Positions 7,120 through 17,800 of a stretch of DNA of 25,000 bases are shown here, piece by piece. The notes below the pieces were generated by a model, which ran no database searches, had not been told where the DNA came from, and worked only from the letters and a program-made list of their open reading frames with translations. The first letter of the stretch is position 1, and the number at the start of each line of letters is the position of its first letter. The DNA comes from Glandiceps talaboti (taxonomy: Eukaryota > Hemichordata > Enteropneusta > Spengelidae), in contig NC_135556.1 in NCBI RefSeq assembly GCF_964340395.1, positions 7,290,001-7,315,000 on the forward strand. Reading direction: 5' to 3'. A program made the position numbers and the translations under genes.

Positions 7120-9647
7120 CCTTTTTATTTCCTTCCCGTTAGATGCATCCCGATAGAGCAATAAGCAGAGACTTAAGTCGGTTTGCGGTGCAGTGCATCA
7201 ATGATTCATGTGATTGGAAAGGGATTTTTAAAGACTATCAGGTAAATACTACATTCAGAAATTGTCGTTTTCTTTCTTATTCATAAAGAAATACCACATC
7301 TTTGTTTAATTTAAATATACTAGTGGAAAATTTTGTACATCAGCACACTGGTTGCCGACAACCGTCACTTTGTAACTGTTCACCGTGAACGTGAGATGTC
7401 GTTATTCACATATTTTTTGTGATACACATTTTATTGTCACAGCAACACAGTGGTACATGCGAACACGAACGGATAATATGCATACACCGGGATGGCTGCG
7501 GGGCTATAGTAAAACGGAAAAACTTGTCGCAGCATCTCGAGAAAAACTGTCCGATGAGAATGACTAAGTGTAGCTTCTGTAAGAATGAACTCCCTTTCAA
7601 AGAGTTGCGGAAACATCAAGACAATTGCGACGAATTCGTCGAAGACTGTCGGTTTTGTCGACAAGTGAGACTTCCTAGAATACAGGTATATATTTTAGAA
7701 TTTGTATTGCTGGCTTGGTTTTGAACAAAATAAGAAAGCGGAAACATCAACATTTGCACTTTATACCGTGAAGATAAACATACCTTGCTTGATCGCGATT
7801 TACTGCAACCTATATGAAACTTACTCTTAGCCACCACCATAATTCTTATATCGATTGTAACCACTCGATGTAAAATCGCAGACAACAACTCGCTTGTATA
7901 CCTAACCATTTTACCCAATGTGTTATGGAAATATCACCAAACATCGCACATTTTACACCTCGCAATGACAGGTCACTTACTCCGTACATCAATCACAAAA
8001 AAGTGTTACTGAAATGTTTTATTCTTCAACATATCAAAGCAATGTACACACCAGGTTCCACTGAGTTCATTGAACTCTGGATGCATTGTTGAACACATAT
8101 TAACACGTCAATCCACTATTCGCATGTTTACAGCTAAAACATCACCAGGATCCAGAAAAAGGAGATTGTAGTAACAGACCAGTTGCGTGTCCTTATCATT
8201 CGGTGGGCTGCACAGTTTTGGTAAGCTTAAAAATCAAATTTCTTTGATGTGGAATTTTCCATGACTTGTGCTGGACTACGTAAAACTCCCATCATATGTA
8301 AAATATACTCGATATATGATCTCAAAAAAAAACCACTTGACGGGACTCAAAGGGTGTCCAAACGTTCTGACTCAGCTTTCGCCCTGTTAACAGAATGTCA
8401 TCGGTTCAGCAAACTTGCAGTATTTATCAAACAGTCTTAAATCTTACCTTACATTAAAACATCAAGAAGTCTGGAAATCTCTAGACTTTAATATAATTTT
8501 TTCTGGATAAACATACTTGCGTCGAGCTTACCCCTTGGCGAGACTTAGTACACAATGTCAAAATGCATATAATCGCAATCATCGAAGCCTACAAACATCA
8601 CCAACACTAGCATTTCTTTTTATTTAGATGAAGCAAGAAGGTCGAGATATACACTGTGAGGAATCGGTCGTAGATCACCAGAACCTGCTTTGTAATTGTA
8701 TAATGGACATAAAATCAGTTATAGGACAAGCTGAAAGTGACAGAGGTAATATAGAAAAGCTATGTGAACAAACAAAATCATACGATATACAATTAACTAA
8801 CTTGCAGGAAACTCTTAAATCACTACAAGAGAGAACTCAGAAAATGCAAGCAGATACAGTAGAATGTAGGACGCAACCGAAAAATGTAGGTCAGCTTGAG
8901 TCAATGCTAAAAAGCCTTTCTGGAAAAGTAGACGAAACTAAGAAATTGTGTTCAGTTCTAGACACTAAAGTCTCAACTTATGAGGGCATAGTGGCCGTGT
9001 TAAATAGTCAAATTGAGAGAGATGGTCAAAGTGTACAAATACTTGAGAGAAAGCGTCAACAAGATAGAGAATCAATTGAAGCGCTTGAGAGGAAAATAAA
9101 AGCGCAGGATAGAATCATTGCGCTTAAAGATGTTGCCCTTGCGGAACAAGATCTCCGTATCCAGTCTCTAGAACTGGCGTCGTATGATGGGGTGATGATC
9201 TGGAAAATCAGTGACTTTAATAGGAGAATCCAGGAAGCAAGAAGTGGCAAAACAACTTCCATCTACTCTCCATGTTTCTATACTAGTCGTCATGGCTACA
9301 AAATGTGTTCAAGGATATACCTAAATGGGGACGGGATGGGTAAAGGAAATCACGTGTCTCTGTTCTTTGTAATCATGCGAAGTCATAACGATGCTCTCTT
9401 AAGATGGCCATTCCGCCAGAAGGTGACATTCATGTGGTTAGATCAGAATAACAGGGAACACGTTATAGATGCATTTAGACCAGATCCTACATCTAGCTCG
9501 TTCCAAAGACCTAAACATGACATGAACATTGCTAGTGGGTGCCCTCTATTCATGCCAATATCACAACTTGATAGCTCTCGCCATGCGTATGTGAAGGATG
9601 ATGCTGCTTTCATTAAAATCATTGTTGATACATCGGATCTTGGCTAA
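5886..9647 (+). CDS. TRAF: TRAF family E3 ligase/adaptor, gene 1 (six coding exons)
   Basis: Coding exons are 5886-6109, 6777-6840, 7143-7241, 7443-7685, 8134-8220 and 8628-9647; joined they give 578 residues, usual for TRAFs. Domains: RING with ligands C42, C45, C57, H59, C62, C65, C79 and C82; TRAF-type zinc fingers at about 110-239; coiled coil at about 262-420; MATH (TRAF-C) at 425-577. The MATH domain has RIYLNGDG, AFRPD, the SSSF 'serine tongs' and NIASGCP, the receptor-peptide contacts of TRAF2, so it belongs to the TRAF1/2/3/5 group. I cannot choose between TRAF2 and TRAF3 orthology. Known TRAFs bind TNF-receptor-type tails as trimers in the cytoplasm and promote K63 ubiquitination toward NF-kB and JNK. 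The start codon has A at -3 and G at +4. A tandem paralog lies 5 kb downstream. Confidence 0.9.
6110..6776 (+). other. TRAF gene 1 intron with (AATC)n
   Basis: 667-bp intron between RING-coding exons. An (AATC)n array lies at about 6,708-6,748, shortly before the acceptor TTCATTTCAG at 6776. Nothing else is recognised. Confidence 0.75.
6777..6840 (+). CDS. TRAF: TRAF gene 1, coding exon 2 (end of RING)
   Basis: A 64-nt exon between TTTCAG and GAG|GTAAGT. It supplies the last RING pair, CKGC (C79, C82), in the frame set by exon 1. The paralog's exon at 14933-15011 has the same start phase and position. Too short and without an ATG start to appear as a long ORF. Confidence 0.85.
6958..7119. 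repeat. (GAT)n/(GGT)n trinucleotide array in intron
   Basis: GAT repeats with an inner GGT block, ending 23 bp before the acceptor of exon 3 at 7142; only the polypyrimidine tract separates them. The poly-Met, poly-Asp and poly-His frames across it are repeat products. Confidence 0.96.
7143..7241 (+). CDS. TRAF: TRAF gene 1, coding exon 3 (first zinc finger)
   Basis: 99 nt, 33 residues, both ends phase 0, between CCCGTTAG and CAG|GTAAAT. Residues PDRAISRDLS and CDWKGIFKDY match the paralog's exon 3 (15722-15823) in position and spacing. Starts the TRAF-type zinc-finger region. Confidence 0.87.
7443..7685 (+). CDS. TRAF: TRAF gene 1, coding exon 4 (zinc fingers, fused exon)
   Basis: 243 nt, 81 residues, between TATTGTCACAG and ACAG|GTATAT. 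Contains repeated Cys/His zinc-finger motifs such as CIHRDGCG, HLEKNC, CSFCKN and CRFC. It covers what the paralog encodes in two exons (16289-16453 and 17001-17072), so one intron is absent here. Confidence 0.88.
7686..8133 (+). other. TRAF gene 1 intron
   Basis: 448-bp intron between zinc-finger exons. Nothing recognised inside it. Confidence 0.75.
8134..8220 (+). CDS. TRAF: TRAF gene 1, coding exon 5 (last zinc finger)
   Basis: 87 nt, 29 residues, phase 0 at both ends, between TGTTTACAG and TTG|GTAAGC. Same length and phase as the paralog's exon 6 (17337-17423). Residues GDC, ACPYHSVGC form the last Cys-rich finger. Confidence 0.87.
8628..9647 (+). CDS. TRAF: TRAF gene 1, last coding exon (coiled coil and MATH)
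   Basis: 1,020 nt after the acceptor TTTATTTAG; encodes 339 residues and the stop. The first roughly 180 residues form a heptad-rich coiled coil; MATH begins at residue 186 of the exon (YDGVMIWKI). The serine tongs codons are 9492-9500. The AATAAA hexamer at 9647-9652 overlaps the last base of the stop codon. Confidence 0.93.
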   Translation: MKQEGRDIHCEESVVDHQNLLCNCIMDIKSVIGQAESDRGNIEKLCEQTKSYDIQLTNLQETLKSLQERTQKMQADTVECRTQPKNVGQLESMLKSLSGKVDETKKLCSVLDTKVSTYEGIVAVLNSQIERDGQSVQILERKRQQDRESIEALERKIKAQDRIIALKDVALAEQDLRIQSLELASYDGVMIWKISDFNRRIQEARSGKTTSIYSPCFYTSRHGYKMCSRIYLNGDGMGKGNHVSLFFVIMRSHNDALLRWPFRQKVTFMWLDQNNREHVIDAFRPDPTSSSFQRPKHDMNIASGCPLFMPISQLDSSRHAYVKDDAAFIKIIVDTSDLG

Positions 9648-9652
9648 ATAAA
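9647..9652 (+). terminator. possible polyadenylation signal overlapping the stop codon
   Basis: AATAAA begins on the last base of the TAA stop (9645-9647) of TRAF gene 1. If used, the 3' UTR would be only about 20-30 nt. Other hexamers exist farther downstream (near 11,290), so use is uncertain. Confidence 0.35.
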
Positions 9653-9747
9653 GTTCACCACTATTCTATCAGTTGCATGCTAGCAAGATCAGACAGGGTA
9701 GGAACTATTCGAATTTCGAAGTGAAAGATGCCATTCTGTAACTAGAA

Positions 9748-9855
9748 TGTGTATGTATGTATGTATGTATGTATGTATGTATGTATGTATGTATGTATGT
9801 ATGTATGTATGTATGTATGTGTGGGTGTATGTATGTGTGTATGTATGTATGTATG

Positions 9856-9887
<32 letters not shown>

Positions 9888-10000
9888 AATGTATGTGTGT
9901 TTGCATGTATGTAAGTATGTATGTATGTACATGGATGTATGTATGTATGTATGTATGTATGTATGTATGTATGTATGTATATGTGTGTGTGTATGTGTGT
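9748..10000. repeat. (ATGT)n microsatellite, array 3
   Basis: About 250 bp of ATGT units with GTGT, GGGT and AAAA interruptions, starting about 100 bp after the stop of TRAF gene 1. Same unit and strand orientation as arrays 1 and 2. Confidence 0.97.
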
Positions 10001-11804
10001 CATAATTTATGACTACCTGTAAATGTACCTTGTCATATGTTTATTTATTTATTTATTTTTGATGTGTTTTTTTTCTGGCGAAGTTTGAAACTAAGTTTAT
10101 GAGAAAGAAATGGTGCTGGCACCGATCAATCGTCTGTTAATAAGTTATGCCCTACTGATTCAAAATAAAATCAGCTCATCAGCTGACACCTCTGTCGATA
10201 AAATTAGTTTTCAACCGTCGAGTGTTCAAAATAACGAGCATCTATTTAACTAGAAATAAATATGACAGCATATAACTTAAACTCAAAGAGCACTGCATGA
10301 CATACCTCATATAATTTTTCAAGAGAACTGACCCGTGATTTCCTTTCCCGGCCCCCTCCATGTAAGGACTACAACACGAAGAGACACTATGTGTCACATG
10401 CCACTGGTCCTGTAACGGCTCTCAAGAAAAACTGTTTTGTTCAGTATCTTTTATACTATACTAAACTTTTCAGGGACAAACCTTTTTAGAACAACATAAT
10501 GATCATATACATGATATGTGTGTAAATATATTTGGAATGGTTGTACCTGTATAAATGTATACAATTTGTTTTATTTTTATGTCATCACCACAAATGACTC
10601 CGCTGTTGCTTGGATTACCATTTCTCAAATACGCATCACTGATTTTCTTTTTCTTTTAATGATATAATTAGTAAACACGAACGCTTTTATAAAAATTATA
10701 GATTCTGAAGAAGAGAATAGCACTTATGTAGGACATTTTATATTAATGGGTGTAATTTAGAGGGTTTAGGTAGTCTAGTCTGAGAGTAAACCTAATAGTG
10801 AATAATTGAAATGAAAGAAAAAACAAAATAAAAACAACGCCCCCCCCCAAAAAAATAAATAAAAAAAAATAAAATAAAATAAAATAAAACCCTAAAAACA
10901 AAAAACAAATTGAGCGCATCCATAAAAAAACTTGCTTAGTTTTCGATAAGAGTAAACGTACAAAAAGGATACGAATTCGAACTTTTTCATTATTATAAAA
11001 AGTACATTTTCATATTTTTGTGCAACAGAAACCCGTTATCTTATAATCACTTGAATTTTAAATATATTCACGTTCTATATTTTTACGAAAAAAAGGAAAA
11101 CTAATTAGAAAAGAGATACCATTGGCTATTTTTATGATGCAAAGAAAGAATAGGGTGTTGTTTTGCCTCCTTTCTTTCTTTTTCCCTTCCACATGGGAAT
11201 ATACAGACAAGCCGTCAGCGTCTCCATTGATCGGAAGATCTCAGTGCAGTTGTAAATTAGAATTAGTAAAATTTTGTCTGAATGTAATGCAAAATAAATA
11301 AATAATATTTGAAAAGTGGTTTTAATGTTTTGTTTTTATTGAACGAGTGTGTATGTGTGTATTCTTTGACAGTTTATAAGGAAATATGTACACTGAGGTG
11401 TCACAGAATAACTGAGAAAACACTGAGACGTAAGTTACATGTAGGTCAAGACGATAATGGAGTTCTCAAAGTTATAAAATGGTTAAACGGTGGCTTAAAC
11501 TAGATCGGTCGGCTTATCAGAAATACAGATGATTTTATTGTATTTGGTCTATTGAATATAAATAACATAAATACACATACTACACGGGCGTTGAGAGTCT
11601 CAGCATGCATGTATAGACTTGTTGGCATACTTATGTTGACCTTTCGTACACGCGTACTGCTAGGGCAAAGGTCAATGTAAACAATACGTCATAGTTATTT
11701 TTATAAACTCATGTGACAAAGAAACGATACGTCATGGCTATTTTTAGTACATTATGCTAACATAAGCAATGGTTCCTACACGTATGAGTCATTCGGACAT
11801 TGTA
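10001..11804. other. AT-rich intergenic or 3'-UTR sequence
   Basis: No coding sequence recognised. Contains a short (ATTT)n near 10,040, an A-rich low-complexity tract at about 10,815-10,900 and AATAAATAAATAA near 11,290, which could serve as a distal polyadenylation signal of TRAF gene 1. Confidence 0.5.
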
Positions 11805-11908
11805 CTTCCATCCCACACTGGTGTGACTTGGCAAAGACTCAAACGATAAGCCTTCGACGAACTTTCATCCCAAAGTGGTGTGACTTGGCAAAAACTCAAA
11901 CGATAAGC
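11805..11908. repeat. duplicated 47-bp module, 57-bp period
   Basis: Copies at 11805-11851 and 11862-11908 match at 43 of 47 positions; a third, partial copy begins near 11,930. Each copy keeps GGTGTGA (core of a T-box half-site) and CGATAAG (a GATA-factor core). Possibly a duplicated enhancer block; only the duplication is certain. Confidence 0.75.
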
Positions 11909-11939
11909 GACGTACTAGACCACTACTGACGAGAGCTTT

Positions 11940-13080
11940 CGTCCCAATAGATGTTGAGTCAGGTTGTATGCGGACACCGAACACGCTAAAAGTGCCAATA
12001 AATTGTCGTCAGAATCTAACTTATTCACATACTTCTAGTGGTACGAGTAAGTACAAAATAACACCATGACCAGGCTAGAAACTAGTGCATACACTCACCT
12101 TTAGCTACACTGAGTTCAAACCGCCTATACAGAGTAATTACTAATGGTGGTATATATTTTAAACCACATAAACAATCACAATCAACATATTAAAGTAGAA
12201 TACTAATATCGGTTAAATTCAAACATACAAAATTACAGAGCTCTGCTACATTATGTAATATTAATGTCCCTTGTTTAAAACTGTCCGCTGTGGTAACACT
12301 GAGGGCGATCATATTCCGACGCGTGTTTGTTTCTCGTGACTTTGTTGGTAAACGTTGTAATACTTCACACTACATTTCCAAACTACTAAAAACCAAACTT
12401 AGCTATGATCGAAATGAGTACGCGCATGTCTAATATATTGTGACGGTCTGCCCATGACATGAAAACAAGTCTAAAATAGAAGGTCAGGAAATCTTTAAAG
12501 TAATAAATATTTTCTCGTCAGAAATTGAATCTAGGGTAATTGATACGCATTCCATAACTGATAGCTCGGTAACAACACTTCGACTTCTTAAATTATATCA
12601 ATGAAAATTTCGTTGTCGTGCGTGGTGATATTTTTTTTCAACACATGTAGATGCATGTATAATGGCCTTATACGATAATACCTGAAAATAAACAAACAAA
12701 CAAACTCAACGATACAAATATATATTGTTGTAACGTAGAAAATATTGAACATGAAATGTACAAGAAGCTAGTAAGTATTGACAATGGCAATGTACTTATA
12801 TAAAATATAAATGGTCTATTATCAATGTTTTCAATGTCTCTCCTCAGGGAAATTTATTAAATGGGCAACTCATGTAACGGACCGATATTCGATATTGTAT
12901 GATTACTTCGGTAATTACATTCCCTTTAAACAATTTCTAAAAGTGTTACATCTTTTAAATGTTCGTTCTCTAAAGTGGAGGCACCAGACAAATATTTCAA
13001 CTGTGGCTTTGCTGGGTTCACTATTATCACTAGTGAAATTACTGAAAGCATGTACTTTGTTAGTCTAGTTCCTATACAGA
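11940..13080. other. intergenic, nothing recognised
   Basis: AT-rich sequence. An 85-codon open frame at 12811-13068 starts mid-sequence and shows no domain or family likeness, so it is not called. Confidence 0.5.
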
Positions 13081-13088
13081 ATCGTTAC

Positions 13089-13238
13089 TACTAAACGTCC
13101 ACTCACAGTGGTTTAGTACCACAGTTGGCATCCAGACTATTAATACCGTGTATTAAATGTAGTTCGTCAAGCCGTGTCGAGCGCCCTCATGTTGAAAGCA
13201 AAGATAAAGACCCTTGAGCCTGAGGGCGAAGTGACACG
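13089..13238. repeat. two adjacent hairpins
   Basis: Hairpin one (13089-13118): TACTAAA and CCACT pair with AGTGG and TTTAGTA around a CAC loop, with a 3-nt bulge. Hairpin two (13173-13238): CGTGTC and CGCCCTCA pair with TGAGGGCG and GACACG around a 31-nt loop, with a small internal loop. Confidence 0.65.
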
Positions 13239-13561
13239 ACGTACGTCAAGTGGTATGTAAATTAAACACTGTGACATGAAATGATGATTTGGCATAATTT
13301 AAGTTTGAACGACACCATGACGTCACTTCCTAAGAATAGATACTATTTTATGCACATGTAAGCATATTGTAAGTATATTTAAACGTAACGTTTCATTTGA
13401 TAAATGCCAGACTGGAACTCGATGTAGACTGGAACCGGATCGAGACGACAAATATATTGAAACGGGAAAAGACCGAATCTCGAGCAGGGGAGTAGGCAGT
13501 GATGAACCATAGCATTCAGCGTGGTTCAGCCGCTTATTCCTAAGGTGCTCGAGTGATATCA

Positions 13562-13790
13562 CAATATAGAGTGACTATATTGGCAATATAGAATCGAGAA
13601 GCGACACTGTTACTAGTATTTGTGTCATAATTGAATGAAAGTTCTAGCGACCAAGTTAAACCCCCTGGTTATTCCGGGGATTTCATGACTGAAGGCGATT
13701 TCGCGGGTGCTAGCCCACCCGGACAGACCAAGTACTGCCATCACCTTCGGCTTTATTCGGAAACTTTCCGAACCCGCGGATCCGGCGGTG
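13562..13790. repeat. GC-rich block with serial inverted repeats
   Basis: CAATATAG (13562-13569), CTATATTG (13575-13582) and CAATATAG again (13584-13591) alternate. Then follow CCCC-T-GG/CC-GGGG (13662-13679), CGGGTG/CACCCG (13704-13721) and TTCGGAAA/TTTCCGAA with a 1-nt centre (13756-13772). The block is clearly richer in G+C than its surroundings. A 60-codon frame covers it but resembles no family I know. Confidence 0.6.
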
Positions 13791-13814
13791 TTATGGATTA
13801 CAAGACTAGATAGG

Positions 13815-14539
13815 TACTCGTACTGGGGATCAGCAACTACGCTGCTTATATCGTTATTTTAAAGACCCTACACAAAATACAAAAACCCAACAAAAACAAA
13901 ACCATCTCGTCAAAATTTACTTTAAAGAATTGTAGCATAACAAGAGCCGATCTATACATTGCGAGTCATGTAATATAAGTTCATAGAAAAAGGCGGTTTT
14001 TTAAAAAGTCTATATACCTTAAAGTATTGTTCATCACGACAATTCATATTTGCATCTTGGTCTTATCTCAGACCACTTTGCAGTGATCTAGGTCAGGCTA
14101 AGAAATGGGTCGATGACCCTGACATTGCGCAATAGTACAGATACATAGTTCTGTAGACAGTGATTCAAAACAACTCTTAGACAATGTCTAGTGGTCTTAG
14201 ATAGCACTAAACTACAACATCACCGGACCCGTCATAATCTTAAGATTCATACAAGTCAATATTCGATGTTCTTTACAAGTAAATTCTCATTGGAACATGA
14301 GAATGGATTTATTAACGTATGTAAACCAACAATTTGAAAAGGATAAAACGAGATGATGTGAAAACTTCAAGTTACATTACATAAGTTGTAAGTAATTACA
14401 TTACATGCAATTATGAATAAGGTTGTGAAATTGTTGTCGTGAGCAAGGAATTCTGAGAAATTTAAACAAATTTGAAAAGAATTGCATAGTTCTTGGCTAA
14501 ATTAAAATGACAAAATACATTGTATTATGAGCCGGTGTT
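13815..14539. other. intergenic, nothing recognised
   Basis: AT-rich DNA between the hairpin block and the promoter of TRAF gene 2. I see no exon or repeat that I can support. Confidence 0.5.
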
Positions 14540-14663
14540 GGAAGTCCCCTTCTAATGTTTGCACGCCTTCAATCCAATATCTGTTACTAAATGTTGTGCA
14601 ATTCTAATGCTTTAAAAACTGTGCTTCAACCGACAGATCTAGATTACTACACTACATTTCATC
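14540..14663 (+). promoter_or_regulatory. candidate NF-kB-responsive promoter of TRAF gene 2
   Basis: GGAAGTCCCC at 14540-14549 reads GGGGACTTCC on the other strand, a full match to the kB consensus GGGRNNYYCC. CCAAT follows at 14574-14578 and a TATA-like TTTAAAA at about 14611-14618, roughly 50 bp before the ATG at 14664. This spacing allows a start near 14,640 and a short 5' UTR with no upstream intron. An acceptor-like CCGACAG ending at 14636 leaves open an upstream non-coding exon. Confidence 0.5.
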
Positions 14664-14827
14664 ATGGCCGCACGTCATGAGAACTCATCCGTTGGGTATC
14701 CCACAAGTCTGCTGGCAACACCGGCTGAAAAGTTCTTATGTAACAAATGCAAATTCATTTTACGTCAACCTGTGCAGACATTTTGCGGACATCGGTATTG
14801 TAGACAGTGCTTTGATGATATGATGAG
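14664..14827 (+). CDS. TRAF: TRAF gene 2, coding exon 1 (RING)
   Basis: ATG at 14664; donor GAG|GTAAGT at 14827/14828 leaves phase 2. Encodes residues 1-54 and most of codon 55, with six RING ligands including CGHRYC. Confidence 0.92.
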
Positions 14828-17800
14828 GTAAGTATAATTAAACTCATAGTTATTTAAAATTACGTATCGACTATCCAAAAATTGTATTTTTCATAAGTCC
14901 ATTCTTTAATTTTTTTATTCATCTACTCGCAGAAACGTAAATGGGAGTGAACCCGTCTGTATAGCTTGTTTGGAGGAAGGCGTTGATGATTCTCTCATCA
15001 GTTTTGATCAGGTACGTCACGTCTTTCATTGCTGTTATATATATTTTTTGTTGATTTTGATGTTGTCGTTGTCATTGTTGTTATTAGTATCAATATTATT
15101 GGTTTCTGTTGGGGGGGGGGGGGGGCTGGCCCTACCTGTCAAGAAATACAGCGTCATGTGAACAAAAACGTAGTTCCTACGACATCTATATATATGGAGC
15201 ATTAATATCTCAGGCTATGTTTTGGTAATTTGACAATCATTTTACTTTGCTACCTTCGCTACCATCCGCTACGTAGCGAGACGAGAAAATAAAATCAATT
15301 CAACCCCAGATTGAGCACTATATACGTATATACATGTGAATACCATGGCATGTTTGTGAATGACATGTACTAAATAGGAGAGACACATGTAAAGGACGTC
15401 GACAACATTTGCAGATATCATCAAACACATTTGATACACTAAAACATATTAAAACTCTCCAGTATTCTCAATGCCAAAGCTATGAAGGCGAAAATTATTG
15501 TCATCTACATGTATGTATACATTTAACAACACGTATGTAATCATATTAAGTTTCATCGCAAAAAAAGATCATTTTGAATTGAAAATATTTGAAAATATAA
15601 AGAAAACTTGAATCGTTCACAAATATTGCATTTGGTATCTTAGATCATATGTTCATCATGTTCATCATGTTCATCATGTTCACAAACGTCTTAAATATCT
15701 AATTTTCTTCGATTTTAATAGATGTACGTGGATAGAGCTATAAGAAGAGAACTCCGAGATGAAAGTATAAGATGTTCAAATAAAGGATGCAAGTGGACCG
15801 GACTCTTCAAAGACTATGAAAAGGTAAAGTATGGTATCTGGAATGTTAATGTATAAGTCAACAGAGTATACGTACTGAAAACTACACGTGGTATTATAAC
15901 CCTTCACAGAGAGTATAACCGTCAGATTTACTAAGTAATTGCACAACGCTGTACTTTGTTAATTAAAGAAGTCGGTATGCAATTTATAATAATACCGAGC
16001 GTCTTGGTTTATAAAGAGCCTGACGATATCTTTGATAAGTTTGTTATCACGTGATAGCAAGTGACTGCTTTAATTTTATACATTCTTTATCTTCAGACAA
16101 TATATTGAAATTATGCACAGAGCAAGTGTCCCATATCATTAAACAGTTGTAATTTTTTTTTTTTTTAGATCTAAGACATAACACTTATTTTTCGTAGACT
16201 GGTAATTAAGAGGAGGGGGTGAGGGGAAGGGAGAGTTGTCAGGTATTACAGGATATTTGACGTTTCGATAATTTTGTTTTGTTTTTAGCACATCGATAGC
16301 TGCCCCTTCGAAGAAATATCTTGCATCAACAGAAATGGCTGCGGTAAATCAATTCAACGCGGAAAACTGTCAGAACATCTCCAAAAGGACTGTATTATGC
16401 GGATTGTGAAATGCCCGCACTGTGACGATGACGTCACCTTTAAAGAACAACAGGTAGGTTAACAATAACTACTGTGATGAAATCGACTGTAATATGACCT
16501 ATCGGGTTCAAAGGTCACTCAGCTAGGCATAAAGGTGTTTTGATTAAATCATCGATCGCGAGAACATAATGATTTGACTTGAAACGACAACAACTCAGTA
16601 TGGGGATAGCTAAAATGTTGAGATTAGTATTAAGAATTATTAATAATGACAAAAAAAAAATAAACGGATAATAACTGTAAGGTAGGAGGAATTGAAAACG
16701 TCTTGCGAAACGATTCAATTGGAATATGAGCATAAAGTAGCGATAAACTAACGATATGAGAATAAAACATAGTCATCGACGAGATGATGCTTTGCAAACG
16801 AATAGGACATTTTCGTATGCTTTTCAATTTTTAATTACTTTATTATGTATTAATTGTTCACATTAACAGAGAGACATATCATGTTCGTTTGATATGAATA
16901 TTCATAACTGTATATTGCAATCGATTAATGTAAATATAATATGCATGTATACACATGAATAATATAATAACGTTTCTGTTTCATTTCTGATTTTTCATAG
17001 AATCATTTTGAAGTATGCCCAGATTATCCTATGACCTGTGAGTTCTGTCACAAAGTTATAACCAGACAGAGGGTAAATTAATTTATTCAACAGATACTCT
17101 AAACGTTTTGTGTTATATTATTTATTGATTTCAGTTACACAGCTTAATTGACGACGATTTTGTCATCACATGGAAAATATTCTTTCTCCACCTTTTTTTT
17201 ATTTGGTATATCTTACAAGAACAACCTGACGTCTTGTTGCCATAGTAACTTGTTCTTATCTGTAAACAAATCTGTACAATCATGTCAAAAGATTGAAATG
17301 TTATGGTGACTATGCTGTATTTTATTTTAATTACAGATGCCAGCGCATGTTGATCAACAAACGGGTGACTGTGAACGGAAGGTTATGTTTTGTGAGTTTC
17401 GAGCCGTCGGGTGCCAGCAAATGGTAAGTTTGAAAAAAGGGAGGGTAGCATTAATACCAAACAACGGGTTAATAGGTGATATGATGGTGGTAGTTTGATG
17501 AGTGGGTGTCTGAAAGTGATGATTATATTCCTGAAATATCTAATGTTCCTATCTTTTCAATGTTAGGTCAGTGGAAGAGGCGTTTCTTTGTCTCAAGGAC
17601 AGACGGAGTACCCAAATGTAATTTGATTATAAATGTGTCTTTGTGCGTGGACCGAAGGGGGATATGAACCTGTGGAGTGGTGGGGAGGGGGGGGGACAAT
17701 TAATAGTTACCCAAAATAATTGCAGTCGGACAGAGCTAAATATGTGGACGTATTATCTTTTCATTTATTTGACTCATGATTTTGTAGATGATGGCCTAAG

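Noticed and set aside
6886-7164. Poly-His, poly-Ile, poly-Met and poly-Asp frames
   Set aside because: Products of the intronic (GAT)n array.
12811-13068. 85-codon plus-strand ORF
   Set aside because: No domain, no splice context that fits a neighbour, and no repeat of the pattern elsewhere; length alone is not evidence.
13631-13813. 60-codon ORF in the GC-rich block
   Set aside because: Starts at a non-ATG codon, has no recognisable motif, and the sequence is better described by its inverted repeats.
14996-15002. TCATCAG core in TRAF gene 2 exon 2
   Set aside because: No GAAA partner at the right distance; chance match in coding sequence.
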